22,244 bases of DNA from Zygnema cylindricum (lineage: Eukaryota; Streptophyta; Zygnematophyceae; Zygnematales; Zygnemataceae). Made by a program: the position numbers and the translations under genes. Below the pieces are notes generated by a model that saw only the letters and a list, made by a program, of their open reading frames with translations, was not told the DNA's origin and made no database searches. Position 1 is the first letter of the stretch. Each line of letters begins with the position of its first letter. This document shows, in pieces, positions 10,640 through 20,560 of this stretch. The stretch covers positions 341,453-363,696 of the forward strand of contig JBBHKE010003455.1 of NCBI GenBank assembly GCA_037447655.1. Reading direction: 5' to 3'.

Positions 10640-10900
10640 GAAGCATAGGGAGAGAGGAAAGAAGACAGCATCTTTGAATTAGGTTGAAGTGGAGAGAGAG
10701 AGAGAGGCATGTTCAATTGTCTTGACAATAAAGAGAGGGAGAGAGGGAACGGGGTGAAGAGTTATTGAAGAAGAAGAGGGAGAGAAGGAAGAGAGAGAGA
10801 GGGAGAGCGAAAGAGAGAGCGGGAGAGAGAAAGAGAAGGAGAGAATGATGGGATCTTTAGAAGGGCGGAGGGGGAGGGGAGGAGGATCTCCCTCTTCTGC
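10640..10900. repeat. Second purine-rich block
   Basis: AGAGAG, GGGAGA and AGAAGG units, like the tract at 7150-8699 and in the same position relative to the 0.8 kb duplication. The duplicated unit may once have included it. Confidence 0.7.
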
Positions 10901-10901
10901 C

Positions 10902-11021
10902 ATGGAGGACTCGGAAGACATCATGGAGAGTCTCATTTTGGACCAAAACGTAGCTGTGAACGGAGGGACGACGGATACGGCAAGGGAGAGGGACACCCCA
11001 CACGTGACAAGGAATCCATAG
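10902..11021 (+). CDS. Short ORF, possible 5' exon remnant, unknown
   Basis: An ATG in a good plant context (GCCATGG) opens 39 codons, MEDSEDIMESLILDQNVAV and on, ending in TAG at 11019-11021. The composition is normal and acidic, unlike the purine-tract frames. It crosses into the duplicated segment at 10945; copy 1 has lost the first 14 codons, which are replaced by purine-rich DNA. A GT donor-like AGGTGAAAT lies just after the stop. I do not recognise the protein. It may be the first exon of a vanished gene or a chance frame. Confidence 0.25.
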   Translation: MEDSEDIMESLILDQNVAVNGGTTDTARERDTPHVTRNP

Positions 11022-11764
11022 AGGTGAAATGATGGTGGCGACGGACTTTTCGCTCGCTTCCTGTTCAAATGATTGAAATTTGCGAGAATGACGACGCTCA
11101 CTTCAGATCCCTCTAGGGGGAAAAAAATAACACGGTTGGTTGTGATTCGTCCAAAACGGATCGTTTTTTTGCAGACTGTCCGCATTTGGCGTTACCTCGC
11201 CCTAAATATCACCAACGCCAAATGCTGTATTTTTATTCTATTTATTTACAGTATTGATTGTTATTTGTGGTCCATTTGTCACATAGTCCTCATATTAACG
11301 TATACATTTATTCTAATTCATAGTCAAATCCAATTCGACAACCGAAATAGGGTAACATCATCATCATTGACGCTAATTATACACAACACATATAATAGTG
11401 TTTATTGTAACTGAAACCGCAGAAAAGAATCTAAACTAAGGCGAAAGCAGTAAAAACGTGAGTTCACAGTTTTACGTCGTCGTATGTTGGCGTGTCATTA
11501 CACACAGTTCAATTCTTTTACTGTATTATAATAAATTTCCACATGCGAACATATTTCATGTTCACACTCCAAAAAAGGCGACTGTGGGCGAACGTGTGCG
11601 AACGTGGTTTTTGGCAACCAGAGAAAATTACTTTTTATGAACGCACGTTCGTATGCGTGCGCGTCGTAATTTTTACTTCAAATGGTACATTTATGTACGG
11701 TCTAACATAGTCCGTACACAACACTATTTAGATATTAATGTACTTTCATTATGTACGGAATTTT
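10945..11764. repeat. 0.8 kb direct duplication, copy 2
   Basis: Near-identical to 8700-9519. After the shared TATGTACGG the copies diverge: copy 1 runs into MITE-like DNA, copy 2 into an ACCCG-rich stretch. Copy 2 keeps an ATG-containing left flank that copy 1 lacks, so copy 2 may be closer to the ancestral state. Confidence 0.92.
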
Positions 11765-12036
11765 CATTACACACCGATACCCGAATCCGACAAAAAAAAA
11801 AATCAAAATCTGAACACCCGAAACCCGACCGGGTTATGTCACGCTCCTAAATTATTACCCGGTACCCGATACGCGTTTACGAAAAAAAATGTTAACGGAA
11901 ACTCAATTTACCGCGATTACCCGTACCCGCTCGTACCCGAATAAGTACAAAATTAGTGGTACATCTCCCTTATACCTTCCACGATACCAAGAGTACAAAG
12001 TACAATAATGTTGGATAGTATGGACACTACAGTACA
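11765..12036. repeat. ACCCG-rich stretch
   Basis: TACCCG or ACCCG appears about nine times between 11775 and 11940, often as spaced pairs, with one inverted partner (ACCCGACCGGGT near 11824). No gene seen. It resembles short-repeat arrays inside plant DNA transposons, but I cannot assign it. Confidence 0.55.
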
Positions 12037-12252
12037 GTACACCTTGAATCATTAATAGAGTAGTTTTTTTAGCGTATAGAAATAATTAACGTTATTAACG
12101 CTAATTGGAAATTTGGAAATTTTCAAAGAAATCGTTTACTCTAATTAGAAATTAGGGTTTTTTTAAATAGTATTGATAATTCTATTTGAGAATTTGAAAA
12201 AAAAAGGTACCTGAATTAGCGTTCAATACGCTAATAACGATTCACGGTGTAC
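12037..12252. mobile_element. MITE of 216 bp
   Basis: The ends are inverted: 12037-12060 (GTACACCTTGAATCATTAAT...) matches the reverse complement of 12229-12252 at 20 of 24 positions. The interior is AT-rich with no coding frame. The same terminus occurs at 9617, 10431 and at both ends of the element in uL13m intron 2. Target duplication is not clear because the ends are palindromic GTAC. Confidence 0.72.
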
Positions 12253-12700
12253 AATACTAGTCGTACCCGTTACGTGCCTCAAACGTTAAAAATAGTATGA
12301 TAGGTGGTAAACACTTTATATGCTATATCCATTTTCAAGTAAATTGATTAATGAATTACCCATAGCGCGAAAATAAACTTGAACATGGTGAAAGCTTACG
12401 CAAAAACGGTAAAACAAAAATATTACGTTTTCTCACACCTGCCCTGGCCTAACATCACGACACATTTCAATTGATAATGCTACAGTACCACATAAGGGCA
12501 ACTGGGAAAGCCATATGTCCTTTGGCAGTTAGGGAGCCAATCGACAGATGACGTGGACTCGCAGATGACGTCGCCTTTAGTTTATGGTTACGTATCGGCC
12601 GAGGAAACACCAACTGATTAGTCCACCAATTAAGGAACAAAAGGAACTACAATACAATACAATTGGTCGTCGTTGCAAGACAAAACAAAAGACAAAATAA
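12253..12700. other. Intergenic, nothing recognised
   Basis: Mixed-composition DNA with several ACGT words. I see no coding frame, RNA gene or terminal repeat. The last three bases are the left TAA target copy of the next element. Confidence 0.5.
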
Positions 12701-13473
12701 GGGTGAACCTCCATCAAGTGAAAAGTGAGGTTCATTACAGGAAAAAATGCATTCCCGTACAGGTCCAGCTCATTTCGTACATGGCCGTGTTGTTTTTCTT
12801 TTTTATATATAAAACATGATTACTAGAGATTCCGCAAGATTCTCCAAACTTTTGGGCGACAACGTTGACCGTCCGATATGTGTTTTCGAAACAAACGCTC
12901 CTTCTGTCTAGTGTCTAGCGACTCCGTCCAGTGTCTGGCGACTCTCCTCAACTATCCCCATGATGAGACTAGCTAGAAATTGGACGTGTAAAATTTTAAC
13001 GCGTGGAATGGTCACGTGCGATCCATAATAGAAACCCTACATGTGGCATACGCCACGCGCCTTCGAACATATGCCACACGCCTTCGGACAGGCGGGAATC
13101 AAATCCTAAAGAAAACCACGAGAAAATCTTTGTTGAAGAATGTGTACATCCGGAATTTGCGGCGCCACGACGAAACACGAACGACAAAACAACGATAAAA
13201 TAGACAACACACAAACGTACAAATTGTACATTCACGTAATTTAATTTTGCGGCTGGCTGTACGGAGACGAATTCAGATATTGTGCTTTTGGAATATTTGA
13301 CATTCTCGCCGTCAGAACATGAACCTACGTGCATCCAATCGAAAGAAAGCACATACGCGATAGATTCCTTGCTGACACGACCTGATGGAGAAGTGAACGA
13401 AATATTATTGCCAATAAACATATTCGTACGATTATTCGTACGATTACTGTCGGCGCCTGATAGAGGTTCACCC
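12701..13473. mobile_element. Harbinger/Tourist-like non-autonomous element
   Basis: The terminal inverted repeat GGGTGAACCTCCATCA (12701-12716) matches the reverse complement of 13458-13473 at 15 of 16 positions. It is flanked by a direct TAA on each side (12698-12700 and 13474-13476). A three-base TAA/TTA target duplication and ends starting with GG are typical of PIF/Harbinger and Tourist elements. The 773 bp interior has no recognisable transposase. It contains TTTTATATATAAAA near 12803, which could serve as a TATA box, and a repeated ATTCGTACGATTA near the right end. It ends about 550 bases before the uL13m reading frame. Confidence 0.82.
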
Positions 13474-13476
13474 TAA

Positions 13477-14023
13477 TTGCGCAATTGAGCATGTCATCCT
13501 TCAGGGTACTTGATTTCCACCACTTTGGATCTTCTTTTCTAACCTTGGTATGCTTCTGTTTTTCTGTCTAATGTTGTCTTGTTTTTCTGTCTAATGCTGT
13601 CTTCTTCAGCTGGATGTTGTTTACTCGTCTAAGTATTATGCGTTTCTTGCTCTGTATTTATCTTTCTGCATGTTTCTCGCATTTTGCAATTGTGTTGCTC
13701 CCACGTACTTTGATATGTGCGCCTGCACACTCGGATGTTTGCACTGTAAAAGCGACTATAGTCTCCTCTGCCTAAAAAACTGCTGTTGCCCTTTATCTTT
13801 AAGTATATCCCGACTTATGTATGTCTTTTTGTTGTCTGCCATTTTTTTTTCTTGCCCATTGACTAGCAAAATTCTGCTCCAGATGTGCGCTCTTGCTTCG
13901 TTCGTGATCTGTCTGTCCGTTTAGAGATTTTAAAACACATGGTACATGTTCTGCCATTAATGTCACCTTGTGCATCTTGTCATACAACTTTCCTCTCGTA
14001 TTAAACTTTTATGATTTCTGAGG
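13477..14023 (+). promoter_or_regulatory. uL13m upstream region, probable 5' UTR with intron
   Basis: T-rich DNA of intron-like composition leads up to the first recognised uL13m exon. One possible first exon is ATG 13491 to 13547, 19 codons ending at the donor GTATGC (13548). Joined to the acceptor TGCAG at 14025-14029 it would be in frame with the uL13m exon. No transcript data support it, and translation may instead start at ATG 14024. The Harbinger-like element abuts this region. Confidence 0.35.
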
Positions 14024-16176
14024 ATGCAGAAAGCAGCAGCAGGACTTTCACCATCTGCTATCAAGGGTTTGCGTTGGCGTCTCATTGATGCAAAGGACCA
14101 GGTATGGGAACTGGGTTAATACGTTTAGTTGTTTCTAGTTTGGCAAGCTATAGCACATCCAAATGCGCTTGTCAATACCATTGGAAGTAAATGCTTTTTG
14201 AAAGTAACGTCTGGAAAGGTTACACCACCACATATGCATTCGTTGCAAGGGCATTAAGTGAATTTCGGTGATGGCCTAGCATATTTGGAGTGCTGGTTCT
14301 TATTAGCTGCTCTCTGTTGCTCTCTGTCACTAGCAGAGGTTGTTTTGTGGTGGTAAATCTTGGCCTATTGTACTGTTGCAAAGATGCAAATCAGACTTTA
14401 GATTTTGGCGAGCTGGGTACAACATATAGGAGCATAAATGGCATGCACGACCTGTGTTCGCCATCACTAGCATTCTGTGATGGCTTAAATTTTTGAATTT
14501 TTGTACCCTTGCATACAGCAAAATTTCAATCACTTTTTTTGGTGAATTGAGGGTTCAGTGTTTAAATCACCCATAGCTATCCCTCATATCAGAATGGGTT
14601 CTTGACAATGTCCTTGGTTGTTTTCACGAGATTCCTTTCCAATTTCGATTAGGTTTATTCGCATATTTCTTGTTACTTTCCAAGTATGTTTGCTTTAGAG
14701 TTGCACTGGAGACCTTGAGTTCATGAGTCTTACAGTTCCTCAGTTTGGCGATGTTCTGTGAGGTCCACACCTCGATCAAATAGGGATAGCTTCAGGCCAT
14801 TTTGCGAATTCTAGATGTCTTGATACATGTTGCTCATTATGTTACCTACTGGTTATCAAATTTGAGATTTTACCACGTTTCTGATACATTTTGTGGACGG
14901 AGATTCATTTAAAAAGAGGCAAGAGTTGTTGGAAATGCAGGTGGTGGGCAGATTGGCATCACAAATATCAGTGGTGTTGCAAGGCAAAGACAAGCCGACT
15001 TATGCCCCACATCGAGATGATGGAGATATTTGTGTGGTGATTAACACACAGGATGCAGTCTTGACTGGGAGGAAGGGTACAGATAAAATTTATTATTGGC
15101 ACACTGGGTAATGACTTCAAGCTAAACCGTGTTGATAAATTTTTTTTTTTTGCAGCTACTTCTCTTGCAGTTAATGTTGTTAAGAGGCTATATTTTTCGG
15201 TTTTGGGCTGAAAGCTGCTCATTTGAATGATGTGTACCTGTTAGTGGACCTGTCAACTGGATGGAGCCACCCGAATTAAAATAGGTGCCATTGATTAGGC
15301 GTGTATTTTTGTAGTTTAAAAGTGTGCACCGTGTATCGCTATTAGAGTTAATAATTTTTTCGCCACTTAAGGCATCTTTTCTCCGTACACCCTTGTCCGA
15401 TTTTCAATTTGAGATGGCCAATGGGAAGTTGAGTATGTTACCTTTTAATCGCAACCGTTAGCTCCACAAGCTGACATGTGTGTACTGAGAAAAGACGTTT
15501 TAATTAGCAAAAAAGTCATTAACGCTACAAGTGATTCACGGTGTAGTTTCCGGTTCGTTAGTTGATGATTCTGTTTAGCTGATATTTTTGGGGTGGATAT
15601 GCAGGTATATTGGTGGTATCAAGGAGAGGAGTGTGAAAGATCAGATGAGGCGGGACGAAACAGAAGTTCTTCGCAAAGCTGTTCATCGCATGCTCCCTCG
15701 TAATCGCCTTCGTGATGTAATGCCTTCCGCTCATTTAGTCATCCTTATCATTTTATATCTGGCATTGTTATCTTTTAATGTTTTTGTATGAGCTTGGTTA
15801 CTGAAGCTGCCTGTGAAGCTGCCTATGGTGTCTGCCTATGGTGTCAGTGTGTTTAACGTGTACAAGTCTTATAGTCGTCTTCGTCTTGTTTGGCATCAAC
15901 TTCTCAGGATGCGGTCTTTGCAGTATCATACGACTTCTGTAAGAGGTATATGCAGGTAACAGCTCAGTGACAAATATGTGCAATGTGTAATTCCAGGATC
16001 GTATGAGGAAGCTGCGGTTGTTTCCTGGCGCTGCCCATCCTTTCGCTGATCAGCCCCTGCAGGCGTTAGAGCCACCAGAGAGGAATGTGCGAGAGTTACG
16101 ACCTCGAGAAAAACGCGCTCTCCGAAGAAACCAGGGTAGCACGTCAGAAGGGCGACAGCTGTTAGAAGATCCATGA
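14024..16176 (+). CDS. MRPL13: Mitochondrial ribosomal protein uL13m (nuclear gene, four coding exons)
   Basis: Exons: 14024-14101, 14941-15107, 15605-15716 and 15997-16176. All introns are GT...AG (donors GTATGG, GTAATG, GTAATG; acceptors GCAG, GCAG, CCAG) and the frame is kept across phases 0, 2 and 0, giving about 178 residues. Recognisable blocks: [73 protein letters not shown] and [20 protein letters not shown]...KERS followed by RMLP is the plant mitochondrial type; the plastid L13 differs there. The protein belongs to the large subunit of the mitochondrial ribosome. The start is uncertain: ATG 14024 gives almost no presequence, so an upstream exon (perhaps 13491-13547) may supply it. 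The reading frame has no defects. Intron 2 hosts a MITE. Confidence 0.93.
15323..15546. mobile_element. MITE in intron 2 of uL13m
   Basis: The left end (CACCGTGTATCGCTATTAGA at 15327-15346) and right end (15523-15546, ending GATTCACGGTGTAG) are inverted copies, about 23 of 30 matching. The same terminus bounds the 12037-12252 element, and the lengths are similar (about 220 bp). Non-coding; lies clear of both splice sites. Confidence 0.65.
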
Positions 16177-16527
16177 GGAGGTAGAAGCAAAAAAAGCAGA
16201 GGATTAACCACAACAGAGTTTAGCACTTGCGGCAAGTATCCAGGTTTTTCTTTAGTAGTAGTGCATTGAAGTTGATTGGTATATTAGCTTTTGGTTAACT
16301 CTTTATATCCTATGACTATTTCACACAAAAGTGCTGGGAACTAGTGATTTGTATCTGTTTTTCAAAAAAGCTTGTATTTTGTTGCCCTTGGGCAAAAGGA
16401 AGGTTGGAAACCAGTCAGTGCTCCGGTTTGGATTGATGGTTGTTTTCTAAGACTTTCAAGTTTGCATAATATCAAGAAATTTGGGAGGGGGGCCAAAATG
16501 GAAGGGGGCTTAAAGAGTTACCTATAA
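16177..16527 (+). other. uL13m 3' UTR and spacer
   Basis: Begins after the TGA at 16174-16176. T-rich with no clear polyadenylation hexamer. I see no further gene before the glycosyltransferase remnant. Confidence 0.5.
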
Positions 16528-16722
16528 GACGAGGGGTTGGATTTGAGTTGGGACACGTGGGCTGTTTCATGTTTTGATTTCTTTGGTCGTGGCTTTGTGG
16601 GAGATGTTCTTGTGGATAAGGACCACTTTGTAGCAAAAACTGTGAGGAATGAGAAGAGGGCATGTTTAGGGGCAAACATAAGTTCAAGGCAGAGTGAGGA
16701 GGGGAAGTCTGACAGCCCATCG

Positions 16723-16914
16723 ATGAAAGGTTTAGCAGGCAGTTCCAGAGTGGAGGAGAGTTTTAATGGTCATAAAGGCCGTGCAAAAAGAGTATGGACG
16801 TTTTCGATAATGGCTGTCAGTGTGCTCATTGCCGCAGTAGGGTTAGGCATTGGTTTTCGCAATGGGCAACTAGGAGTTTACACCTACAGGGTTCAAATGC
16901 TTCTCAATGGCTGA
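16723..16914 (+). pseudogene. Probable N-terminal membrane-anchor exon of the glycosyltransferase remnant
   Basis: The frame is open from 16528 and ends at TGA 16912-16914. From ATG 16723 it gives 63 residues: a short basic tail (HKGRAKR) followed by one hydrophobic segment, FSIMAVSVLIAAVGLGIGF. This is the layout of a type II signal anchor, as found at the N-terminus of plant Golgi/ER glycosyltransferases. It sits 77 bases upstream of the recognisable catalytic sequence. The link to that gene is inference from position and topology; no donor site is obvious, and an indel could explain the stop. Confidence 0.4.
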
Positions 16915-16991
16915 ATTTGGTTGATGAAGAACTCTTTGTCGTTGGTGGGAAATAGTGGCGAGTTAACATTTCTTCCTCTCTATCTTCTCAG

Positions 16992-17406
16992 CCTCTCAGA
17001 GCACCATTGCTCTGGATGGCACTGTTCACATCTGGGGGCGGGTAATCTTCCGAAGTCATGTCGTTTGTGACGGCCTTGGTATCGACAGGTCTTGGGTCTA
17101 GAGGCTCCGAGTTGAGCAGCATGGAGACGTTGTCAGTATGGAGTTTTGGGAGGGACTTCCAGATGCCAAGCAGAAGCTTCTGCAAGCCGCGACACGTGTG
17201 CGTGTGGATCTGTCAGAATCCATTGTAATATGCCACAGCGAGTCCATTGTAATATGCCACAGCGAGCCAGGAGCATGGTATCCGCCCCTTTATGAGACCT
17301 TCCCATGTCCACCGAACGGGTATATGACAGCACGCTACGTGATTGGACGGACCATGTTTGAGACCGACAGAGTTAATCCCAATCATGTGGATCGTTGTAA
17401 CAGGAT
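16992..17406 (+). pseudogene. Glycosyltransferase (GT group 1/GT4-like) pseudogene, catalytic part
   Basis: After a good splice acceptor (TATCTTCTCAG, ending 16991), frame 3 reads LLWMALFTSGGG, then a TAA at 17043-17045, then SSEVMSFVTAL. A one-base shift near 17100 moves the homology to frame 2: RLRVEQHGD, EFWEGLP, ICHSEPGAWYPPLYETFPCP and YVIGRTMFETDRVNPNHVDR. These blocks (SGGGY.SEA, QHGD, CHSEPGAW, GRTMFETDR, RCN.M) belong to a plant membrane-anchored glycosyltransferase family related to GT4; the substrate is not known to me. Two lesions (nonsense and frameshift), an in-frame 24-bp duplication and divergence after CNRM at 17406 show that the gene is dead or heavily misassembled. Homology ends where a T-rich and then purine-rich block begins. 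Confidence 0.7.
17219..17266 (+). repeat. Perfect 24-bp in-frame tandem duplication
   Basis: TCCATTGTAATATGCCACAG plus CGAG at 17219-17242 is repeated exactly at 17243-17266. It doubles eight residues (ESIVICHS) directly before the PGAW motif of the glycosyltransferase. Confidence 0.95.
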
Positions 17407-17720
17407 GTTTGTGGGGGTTTTTTAAAAGGTTTTTTCGAAGGTTTTTTATCTTTTTTAAGGTAATTTTAAAAGGTTTTTTAATTTATTTTTTGTTGGGGAG
17501 AGAGGAAGAGGAAAGGAGAGAGAGAGGGAGGGATGGAAAGAGGGAAGGAAATAGGGAAGGAGGGAAGGAGGGCAGAATGGGAGGGAGGGACGGATAGAAT
17601 GGGAGAGGGAGAGAGGGAGAGAGGGAGGGAGGGAAAGAGGGAGGGAGGGAGGGAGGGAGATAGAGAGGGAGGGAGGGAGGGAGGGAGATAGAGAGGGAGG
17701 GATAGAGAGAGAGAAGAAAC
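17407..17720. repeat. T-rich then (GGGA)n purine-rich block
   Basis: Several AAGGTTTTTT words (17425-17485) are followed by GGGA/GAGA repeats from 17495 to 17717. The block is bounded on both sides by copies of the same glycosyltransferase exon end, so it looks inserted or expanded between duplicated exon pieces. Confidence 0.85.
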
Positions 17721-17800
17721 GTTACGTGATTGAACGGACCATGTTTGAGACCGACAAAGTTTATTCCAATCATGTGGATCATTGTAACAAGATGGATAAG
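17721..17800 (+). pseudogene. Duplicated glycosyltransferase exon end
   Basis: The frame from 17723 reads YVIERTMFETDKVYSNHVDH and ends CNKMDK at a good donor, GTAAGC (17801). It repeats 17335-17406 with about ten changes; unlike the first copy it continues to the expected MD and the splice donor. This may be the original exon end, with the 17335 copy arising by duplication, or the reverse. Confidence 0.7.
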
Positions 17801-17957
17801 GTAAGCCTTATATCTCCCACCGTACTTTAGAGTTTCACATAGTTCTCAGTGACCATTTGTTGCTCATATACAGTTTTTTTGGTTAACGTTGATTGTGATT
17901 GCATGTGACTCGATGTCAACTGGGCACAGGTTGGGCCGATCTCAGGTATGATAGTAG

Positions 17958-18035
17958 ACTCTTTCAGCAAGTTTTGGGAAGTTGTAAATCAAGTCAACTC
18001 TTCCAGCAAGTTATGGGAAGTTGTAAATCAAGTCA
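17958..18035 (+). repeat. 39-bp tandem duplication, possible next glycosyltransferase exon
   Basis: 17958-17996 and 17997-18035 are identical except for two bases and stay in frame (13 codons each, SSKLWEVVNQV in the second). The peptide vaguely resembles the SKL.VV stretch that follows the WVPT motif in these glycosyltransferases, after the intron starting at 17801. The coding assignment is weak; the duplication is certain. Confidence 0.6.
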
Positions 18036-18056
18036 GAGATTGCGCTGCCTGATAAA

Positions 18057-19490
18057 TGTTGTTCTTTGGTCTAAAATAGACCGCAGAAGCCACCCAAACT
18101 ATCATGCAAAAAGCTAAGCGAAGCTAAGCCAATGAACAATCATTTGAAATGCATCCTCCATTTAACATACATGCATACACAGATGCAATCATTCATCCGC
18201 ACACAGGCAGACCAATCATCCGTACACAGACGGAGCAAAATGCATACACAGATGCATTAAACAACAACTAGGGTTTCATGGAATAATCAACATAAATAAA
18301 CCCTATGACAACAACTAAGGTTTGATGGAATAATCAACATAAACAAACCTTAGGACAAATGCATTAATAATGCATAACAAACAAGCATATAAATAATAAC
18401 ACATGAATGCATCACACATAAACAAATGTATAATCAAATAATCAATTTATCACTCAATGTGCATGACCTAGTCGACAACCCTAAAATACTACATCTTTGG
18501 TCCCCACTTTTCTAACCAGCATTGATGATTAATTCCTAACAAAGCTCATTCCTATATATACACTTGTGAGCTGTCAACGAATCACTAAGTGTCAAAATAA
18601 CCAACGTAAATTACGTAACTGTCACTAAATCAAACTAATCGTAAGCGTACACCTGAGAGTCAAGCAATCGTAAGCGTACACTTGTCTACAAGTACGATAT
18701 TTTTCACACACAAATTAAACTGTCGAAACCCTAATTAACCACTTTAATATTTACGTCATAATCAACACTAATTTAATAATACAAATAAGACAAAGCATTG
18801 TTGTTCCAAATATTTTCAAGTACACACAATCTCACAAAATCGTATACTGAGTCATGCTGAGTCACTTAACGAAACTCGAATTTCGTAAAACAATCCGGGA
18901 CGTCCAAAATAAACATCGTGTGATTGACGCGATTTCGCGTCACCACTACTTGAAAAAATAACGGCGGCCTATATCCACCGTACGTTACTCTTATTTGGCA
19001 CCCTTGATGTTGAGCCACGTGCCACTTCCATCCACTTGACGAAATGATATTTTACCATCCAAATCTGTACCGTATCGCAACCACGTACTTCGTCATAAAT
19101 GCCGCCTGCCGAAATAAAGGTACACCTGTCCAAAATAGATTCTACGTACCACCGGCGTCCTTTTTCATAAATGTCGCCTGTCGCACATTATGTTCCGTAC
19201 GATCGACGCACACTTTCAACATTTCGTATATGAAACGTCGATTATCTCACGTCGGATCGCTTCGCGATCTGCCGTCTATTTCCCCTTATGCAAACCGTAC
19301 TTTTGCCCATATTTCTTCGCTTCACTTGAAATCCAATACCATACGTTCCAATATAATTCATACATTTTCTCCCCCACACATAAAAATAATCGAACCTCCA
19401 CATTAGATTTTGTGAGTACTTACGCATTAAAAATCGCGTCGAGTACGCACGAAACGCCGCATACGCACGAAACTAACTTTTCCAAAACAA
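18057..19490. repeat. Long terminal repeat, left copy
   Basis: 1434 bp, differing from the right copy at about 19 sites counted by eye (about 1.3%) with no net indel. It contains CCTATATATACAC at 18550-18562 (TATA-like on either strand), a doubled AATCGTAAGCGTACAC (near 18638 and 18666), the hairpin ACTTGT-CT-ACAAGT after it, and a 47-bp tandem repeat. The 120-codon frame at 19044 exists in both copies but has no recognisable motif. Confidence 0.85.
18264..18357. repeat. Two 47-bp tandem units with covarying hairpin arms
   Basis: Each unit has CAACAACTA, an arm, TGGAATAATCAACATAAA, and the complementary arm. Unit 1 pairs AGGGTTT with AAACCCT; unit 2 pairs AAGGTTT with AAACCTT. The same tandem occurs in the right LTR at about 20768-20861, where unit 1 has lost part of the pairing. 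Confidence 0.8.
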
Positions 19491-20560
19491 CACTCCTCCG
19501 AAAATTTAGTTTCGTGCATCCATGACGCCACGGTATCATCTGTCACACTCCATAGATCTACGTCATCAGCTGTCACCTCCTGCTGCCTCCTCCATCTGAA
19601 TCCGCCAAATGTCTCCTACCAAACTCTCACTTGTTCCACCAACGCCTTCGTTGCCTCCATATACCATCCAAATTTCATAATACATAATATATATATTTTC
19701 ATTTTTCAATTACAACAATTTTTCTTTTTCTCACCAATATCTAAATCCGAATCTACTTCCCACAATTCTATCTCAAGTCAACAAAAGTTAAAACTAAAGG
19801 ATCACACTAATAATATAACCCAACTCAAAATTTTTACCTCAACCATATCAAATCTAGATTTCATTTTTTTTTCCTTTTTTTTTTCTTTTCCATTTAATAA
19901 TCTGATCTTAAAATTTCCCATTAAAAATACATAAATCAAAAATCTATTTTCCCAAAAATAATTCTACCGCAATAAAAACTTCCACCAAAAATCCCACATT
20001 CCTCTAACTAACACAACAATTTCCAAATATAAAAACTTTTCAAATTTTATAAATTTCTCAAATTCTTACTTAATCCCACAAATTAAAAACATTATAAATA
20101 AATAAAAATAGAATCCACATCGTTTATCTTTCACCAAATGCCACAACTCCACCTTTCGGATCTCTCTCCCCCAAACGTCGAAACTCCACCTTCCATATCT
20201 CTCCACTAAATGTCAAATCTCCACTTTCTTGTCCTTTCCACCAAATATCAAATTTCCACATTTCGAAATGCTTCACAAAAAATAAATATGTATTTTCCAA
20301 AAAATAAAATATCATTTCTCAAAATAAATCATTTCCATTGAGGGTAGACATTTCGGCACTGTCACTAGGTTAACCCTTGGGGCGATGCAAGATTAAACTC
20401 GGCACATACCAACACTATGACAAGGTGGATCTCATGGGTACACAGACACCATTACTGCAATACAACCAGCAAGGACAATATTAACCCGCTACAATGCGTG
20501 TGACACAAACCTATATCGACTTAACCTAACATATGATAGATGGGGTGTGGGCCCATAACC
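19491..20560. other. Internal domain of the LARD-like element, non-coding
   Basis: AT-rich and C-rich on this strand (many CCACA, CCAAA words), with a more balanced section from 20340. Near 20143-20260 a CCACC/CCAC-TTC-TCTC motif with CCAAATGTC recurs about four times. I see no gag, protease or polymerase motif on either strand. Confidence 0.65.

Noticed and set aside
12996-13421. 141-codon minus-strand frame inside the Harbinger-like element
   Set aside because: No transposase motif and no similarity that I recognise; the element shows the features of a non-autonomous copy.
14893-14940. Extension of uL13m exon 2 upstream to 14893
   Set aside because: The frame is open by chance; the acceptor GCAG at 14937-14940 joins exon 1 in phase and gives the family sequence without insertion.
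15926-16213. Minus-strand frames over uL13m exon 4
   Set aside because: Shadows of the plus-strand exon, whose sequence matches the uL13m family.
19044-19406. 120-codon frame present in both 1434-bp repeats (also 21548-21910)
   Set aside because: Its presence in both copies follows from duplication. Differences do not favour silent positions as far as I can see, and no motif is recognised.
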